Below the pieces are notes generated by a model. It saw only the letters and a program-made list of their open reading frames with translations. It ran no database searches and was not told the DNA's origin. Positions 60,396-64,000 of a DNA stretch of 64,000 nt are shown here, in pieces. The stretch lies in contig NC_134400.1 of the NCBI RefSeq assembly GCF_050003625.1, positions 66,668,126-66,732,125 on the forward strand. Reading direction: 5' to 3'. Each line of letters starts with the position of its first letter. Positions within the stretch are counted from its first letter, which is position 1. The position numbers and the translations under genes are program-made. Source of the stretch: Haematobia irritans (taxonomy: Eukaryota; Arthropoda; Insecta; Diptera; Muscidae).

Positions 60396-60912
60396 AGGGC
60401 AAATGTTCGATGGGAGAATTGTAAGGGTTGTAACGACACCAAGCAAATATGGCCCCATTTAAACTTAAACCGCACACTAGATATGCTAGTGTTCTCGAGA
60501 CGCCAGATATCACTCCTGATATCTGCTATAACGGGTCGCTGCCTGATAGGCGATTTTGCAAAAACTTTTGGCGCGAAGTATAATGACTATTGTTGATGCG
60601 GATGAAAAGGAATCAATAAAACACCTGTTGTGTGAGTGTCCTGCATTTTGTGTAAAGCGCAAGCAACTTTTAGGAGCATATAGCTTCAGATTACTGGCGG
60701 ATCTGGAAAACGTTAACTTAAGCAGTCTGCTAATGTTTTTCGAACAATCTGGTTGGATCAACGAAGAAAAATAATCGAGAAGGTTCAGCGGTTAAAACTA
60801 GAAGTGCCCATATGTAATAGGTACTTTTAGTTAATGTGGTATCACAATGGACTGAATAGTCTAAGTGAGCCTGAATCTTGATCGGGCTGCCACTTTAACC
60901 TAACCTAACCTA
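60396..60912 (+). mobile_element. LINE L4, 5'-truncated 3' end fragment
   Basis: Sequence matching the last 500 bp of L3, from GCAAATGTTCGATGGGAGAA to the tail TAACCTAACCTA. It encodes only the end of ORF2 (LVFSRRQISLLISAITGRC and the knuckle end CECPAFCVKRKQLLG). Env of errantivirus B resumes directly at its tail. Confidence 0.88.
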
Positions 60913-61924
60913 GGAGAAATTCAAAGAACTATAGAGGATTCTATAAGATCAAAAATAAACATTTTAAAAACTGAACTGACAAATATAGAATATGCTCTGC
61001 AATGGGCTAAGGCAGGGATAGTAAATTCGTTTATATTGTCTGAAAAGGAAATTAATGAAATAAAAGAGTTTTTGGATGTGGAGGAATTTCCATATAATAA
61101 TTTAAAGGAAGCATTAGGATTCGCAACGATTAAAATCGCTTCTACTCTATATAATTAACTTGCCATCAATAGACCACACAAATTGTGAGAAAATACTAAT
61201 AAAGCCTGTTAAACAAAATAATACAATCATACAAATTAATACAAATATTGTAATTGAATGTAAGAAAAAAATATTTGAAATCAAAAATAATTGTACTGAA
61301 ATCAATAAATTATGTATTTGCAAAAATGATAATCTCATAGACATAAGTGAAAATAATTATGAACCATCACTTTTTAAAAACAAAGCTCATAATTGTACTT
61401 TTATTAATACTGAACACGTTCCTAAAACATAAGAATTATATCCGGGAACTAGTTTTTTGAATAAATTTGATGGCGTCATTGAAATATCCGAAGATAAAAG
61501 TTATAAACTATCGGGAACATATTTAATACAATTCCATAATGAATCAATAAAGATAGACAATCTAACATTCGTTTCAAAAGAAATTTCAAATTTCAAACCC
61601 CTTCCACCTCTTTTACAAATGTCTTCCAATAAATCACTAGTCGAAGAAGTGTTATCTTTAGAATTAATGAAAAATCTACAAGCTAATAATATTGATAAAA
61701 TAAATTTAATATCTACCAAAGGAAATGTAATGCTTTCTACTAATATCGGATTATTTACCCTATTAATTTTTGTAATTTGCTTATTTATTTACAAGTACAA
61801 AAGTAAATCTCACTCAGACGTTAATATTATAAAAGTAGTTAACGAAGAAATCAAATCAAAAACTTCTACTAGTGAAAAATCTTCCCAAAGATTTTGTAGC
61901 TCAAATGAACTCCCAACTTTCTAA
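60913..61924 (+). pseudogene. Errantivirus B envelope gene, 3' part
   Basis: Continues the env frame after the insertions: a heptad-rich segment (SIRSKINILKTEL, then LQWAKAGIVNSF), a cysteine-rich region at about 61170-61430 (CEKILIK, then a CTEINKLCICKN segment), a TAA at 61430-61432, then the membrane-proximal part, a span (LFTLLIFVICLFIYKYK near residue 105 of the 61457 frame) and a cytoplasmic tail ending at 61924. A one-base shift near 61160 and the TAA are the visible breaks. A polypurine tract ACAGGGGGAGG (61941-61951) follows. Confidence 0.85.
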
Positions 61925-61951
61925 CAATCGGGACGATTTTACAGGGGGAGG

Positions 61952-62268
61952 AGTTAAGGTATGCTACCCCATACCTGTAATATTTGTTTGTTTGTTTTAT
62001 TTTTACACGAGCTGTTATTAAACGCTGAATCAACGGTCAGCCAAAATGTAAACCATTACTCTATATATCGCGACGGCATGTGAACATAATTTAGCTGACG
62101 TTGCGTCTATGATAATATTGGAAAATAAATAAAAAATGATGGTTGTAGATTTTAAGTCTTTAGTTTAAGTCTAGCAGTCTTAAGCATAAGATACAAAATG
62201 AATAAATAAATGAAATAAAAACTAAAATAATATTTTTTTTCTTTCATACTATATGAAAGACATTAATT
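61952..62268 (+). repeat. Errantivirus B 3' LTR (317 bp), uninterrupted
   Basis: From AGTTAAGGTATGCTACC to AAAGACATTAATT. It serves as the empty-site reference for both insertions in the 5' LTR. It contains AATAAATAAAA- and AATAAATGAAATAAAA-type polyadenylation signals. Confidence 0.93.
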
Positions 62269-62280
62269 TGCACACCTCTA

Positions 62281-62288
62281 GATGATAG
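62281..62288. repeat. Right 8-bp target duplication GATGATAG
   Basis: Identical to 11708-11715 and directly outside the right TIR TGCACACCTCTA. Confidence 0.9.
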
Positions 62289-62520
62289 TGAAGGGGAGAC
62301 AACGATAAAGGTTTGGAGTAGCTATTTGCATTTTCCTCGAATTCTACAGTACCTAGAGTGCCCTCAGAACCTGATAAAGTTGGTTTTCGCTTTGCACAAA
62401 AGTATTCGGGGCTATTAAACTCTGGAGGTTCCACATAATTTAATACAGTAAAATGGCTTTCGTATCGGGAGAGAATTGTAACTGAAACACAAGCAAAAGA
62501 AGGACAATGTTGATAAATTG
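62281..62520 (+). pseudogene. SPOUT1: SPOUT1-like methyltransferase, 3' part
   Basis: Resumes in the frame interrupted at 11715 and reads DDSEGETTIKVW, then FPRILQYLECPQNLIKLVF, which contains the family signature RILQYLECPQ, then a stop (near 62418). After frameshifts a YRERIVTETQAKEGQC segment near 62465-62515 also matches the domain that follows in the family. The rest of the gene is not recognisable past 62520. Confidence 0.85.
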
Positions 62521-62680
62521 CAAGTCGATCATCCAATTGTTTTTTTTTTACATTTTTGTATATTTTTACTTGTATTGTTTTAAAGTAATACAAAAATGTT
62601 AAAGATTACAAATATAATATTAAATTTTCATAATATAACTTTTTGTAATTTTTTTTTCATAATTGATGTCGTATGCTTGT
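62521..62680. other. AT-rich stretch without recognised feature
   Basis: A short stretch between the end of the SPOUT1-like pseudogene and the LINE tail at 62681. T-rich runs; nothing assignable. Confidence 0.5.
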
Positions 62681-64000
62681 CGTTGTTGTTGTTGTTGTTG
62701 TAACAGTTTATTGTGATCTCATCCATTTCATGTTATACGCTTGGTACATCAGCTTGTTGGCAGATCAAGGAACTCTGCGACTAAGATGGGGTGTGTCCAG
62801 AGTGATCTGGTGGTAAGTCGGGTTGGTTTGGCTGGGCAAGAGAAAAGATGACGCGTGTCGTGTGGCCCTTGGTTGCAAATTGGACATTGAGGCGGCTGCA
62901 CTTGCCTGATCTTAATTGGGCCAAAACTACCCTAGTCTGCCGTGGGAGGTCTCTTTCCTCCGGTGCTATGGGCGGTGGTCGGACTCCAAGAACAGGATTA
63001 ACCTTGTAGCTTCTCACCGCTTCAGCTACAGTATCCTCATGAATCCTGTTCAAACCTGCCTGGTACGCTGCTTGATCTAGAGGCTCTCTTTTATAGCGCT
63101 GGATCTCGCGCTCTAGACTATGTATATCAACCCTTACATTCCTGGGTGGTGGTTGTGTATCCATAAGATGGTGGTTTGGATGATTACTGCGATAACAACC
63201 CAGGAGATACTGCTTTGACAACATGTAGTTGTGTCTTCGCACAGGGATGATCTTTGTCTCCACATAAAGGTGATCCAGGGGAGTGCTGCGGAGACACCCA
63301 GTCGCAGTTCTAAGAGCAGCGTTCTGGCAGGTTTGTATGTTATTCCACTGCGTATCACTGGTCTGCGGTGTCCACACTGGCGCTGCATAGTTTACCACTG
63401 ACCGGCCAATTGCCTTATAAGTAGTTAGCAAGGTTTCTTTGTCCGCACCCCAAGTACTGCCGGCTAGTGACTTGAGGACCTTGTTTCTACCACGGAGCTT
63501 ATTACAAATTGCAGTGGCATGGGCAGATGACCTAAAAAGGCTGTCGAATGTGACCCCAAGAATCTTGGGGTAATTTGTGGTCGGAATTATTACTCCATCG
63601 ACTCTGATATTCAACTGCCTGCGCACTTCTGCCGTCCATGTAGTAAATAGTGTGGCTGAGGATTTGGTGGGGGATATCCTCAAGTTTCTCGCAGTGAAAT
63701 AACTGGTAAGATTAGCTATGTAGACGTTCAACCGATCGCAAATGTCATCAACATTGGGCCCAGATGCCAAGATTGTACAGTCATCCGCATATGATACAAT
63801 CTCGACGCCGTCAGGAGGGGGTGGAATCGAGGACATGTAGAGGTTAAACAGTGCCGGAGATATCACCCCACCTTGGGGAACTCCCTGTTTAACTCTACGC
63901 GGTCTTGACTTTCTGTCCCTGAATTCCACGTACGACTGGCGTCCACACATATAATTCAGCACCCAACGCTTCGCTCCTGCCGGTAGGGACGTATTCTCGA
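62681..64000 (-). mobile_element. LINE with 2A-like N terminus, second copy, minus strand, cut by window end
   Basis: The 3' end is at about 62681 with a (CAA)n tail on the minus strand. It is almost identical to 48080-49398. Compared with that copy it lacks 40 bp (TCCTACTTATCGGTGATTGA and the next 20 bases) near 62883, after CGCCTCAAT. The 5' portion lies beyond 64000. Confidence 0.92.
62781..64000 (-). pseudogene. LINE reverse transcriptase, C-terminal part, frameshifted end
   Basis: The frame is open to the window edge and covers RT from GVPQGGVISPALFNLY and YADDCTILASG (about 63780) to the thumb and C-terminal domain. The 40-bp deletion near 62883 shifts the frame, so the terminal CxxC...H...C knuckle seen in the first copy is lost and replaced by about 40 unrelated codons. 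A knuckle-less protein is probably inactive in retrotransposition. Confidence 0.85.

Noticed and set aside
62249..62593. Minus-strand frame of 114 codons
   Set aside because: It overlaps the plus-strand SPOUT1-like pseudogene and the hAT TIR. The plus-strand reading has family signatures, so this is a shadow.

Overview
The window is a transposon graveyard from a fly genome. No intact host gene is present. The element mix (INE-1/DINE-1-like Helentrons, errantiviruses, a BEL/Pao element, an Osvaldo-like Ty3/gypsy element, an RNase H-bearing LINE with TAACC tails, long (AT)n tracts and AT-rich arrays) fits a large-genome calyptrate fly such as a muscid or calliphorid. That assignment is inferred from repeat style; the species cannot be read from the sequence.

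Region 1-11.7 kb. Positions 1-5950 hold two diverged copies of a foldback-like repeat: short-repeat arrays in opposite orientations around a core with a tRNA-like sequence. The second copy carries a 573-bp TA-flanked MITE whose empty site survives in the first copy. A 100-N gap lies at 5957-6056. Helentron pieces follow, then a minus-strand LINE (L1, 7308-9981) with a long RT-RNase H frame, then an (AT)n tract. At 11.5 kb a degenerate copy of a SPOUT1/C9orf114-type RNA methyltransferase gene begins.

Region 11.7-62.3 kb. The SPOUT1 copy is split by about 50.6 kb. The split is bounded by a 12-bp TIR (TAGAGGTGTGCA) and a perfect 8-bp target duplication GATGATAG (11708-11715 and 62281-62288), and the gene resumes in frame at 62281. 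The primary insert is a short hAT-like element that was filled by later insertions. The first is LINE L2 (11772-24551), itself split by a BEL element (14003-22295, TSD GTTTC) and by a MITE. The second is errantivirus A (24850-32267, TSD CGCA), whose 5' LTR holds a Helentron with a MITE inside and whose env holds another copy of that MITE. The third is errantivirus B (32308-62268). Its 5' LTR holds a Helentron and a MITE. Its leader holds an Osvaldo-like provirus (37555-50934, TSD CATA), whose 3' LTR holds a 2A-bearing LINE. Its env holds LINE L3, a BEL fragment and LINE L4.

Region 62.3-64 kb. The 3' part of the SPOUT1 pseudogene is followed by a minus-strand copy of the 2A-bearing LINE that runs off the window.

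Almost every coding frame belongs to a mobile element, and nearly all are damaged. The features of most interest are the multi-level nesting proved by target duplications, MITEs that carry divergent tRNA-like (pol III-type) heads, a BEL element with a second zinc-knuckle frame behind a good splice acceptor, and a LINE protein starting with a 2A-like motif.
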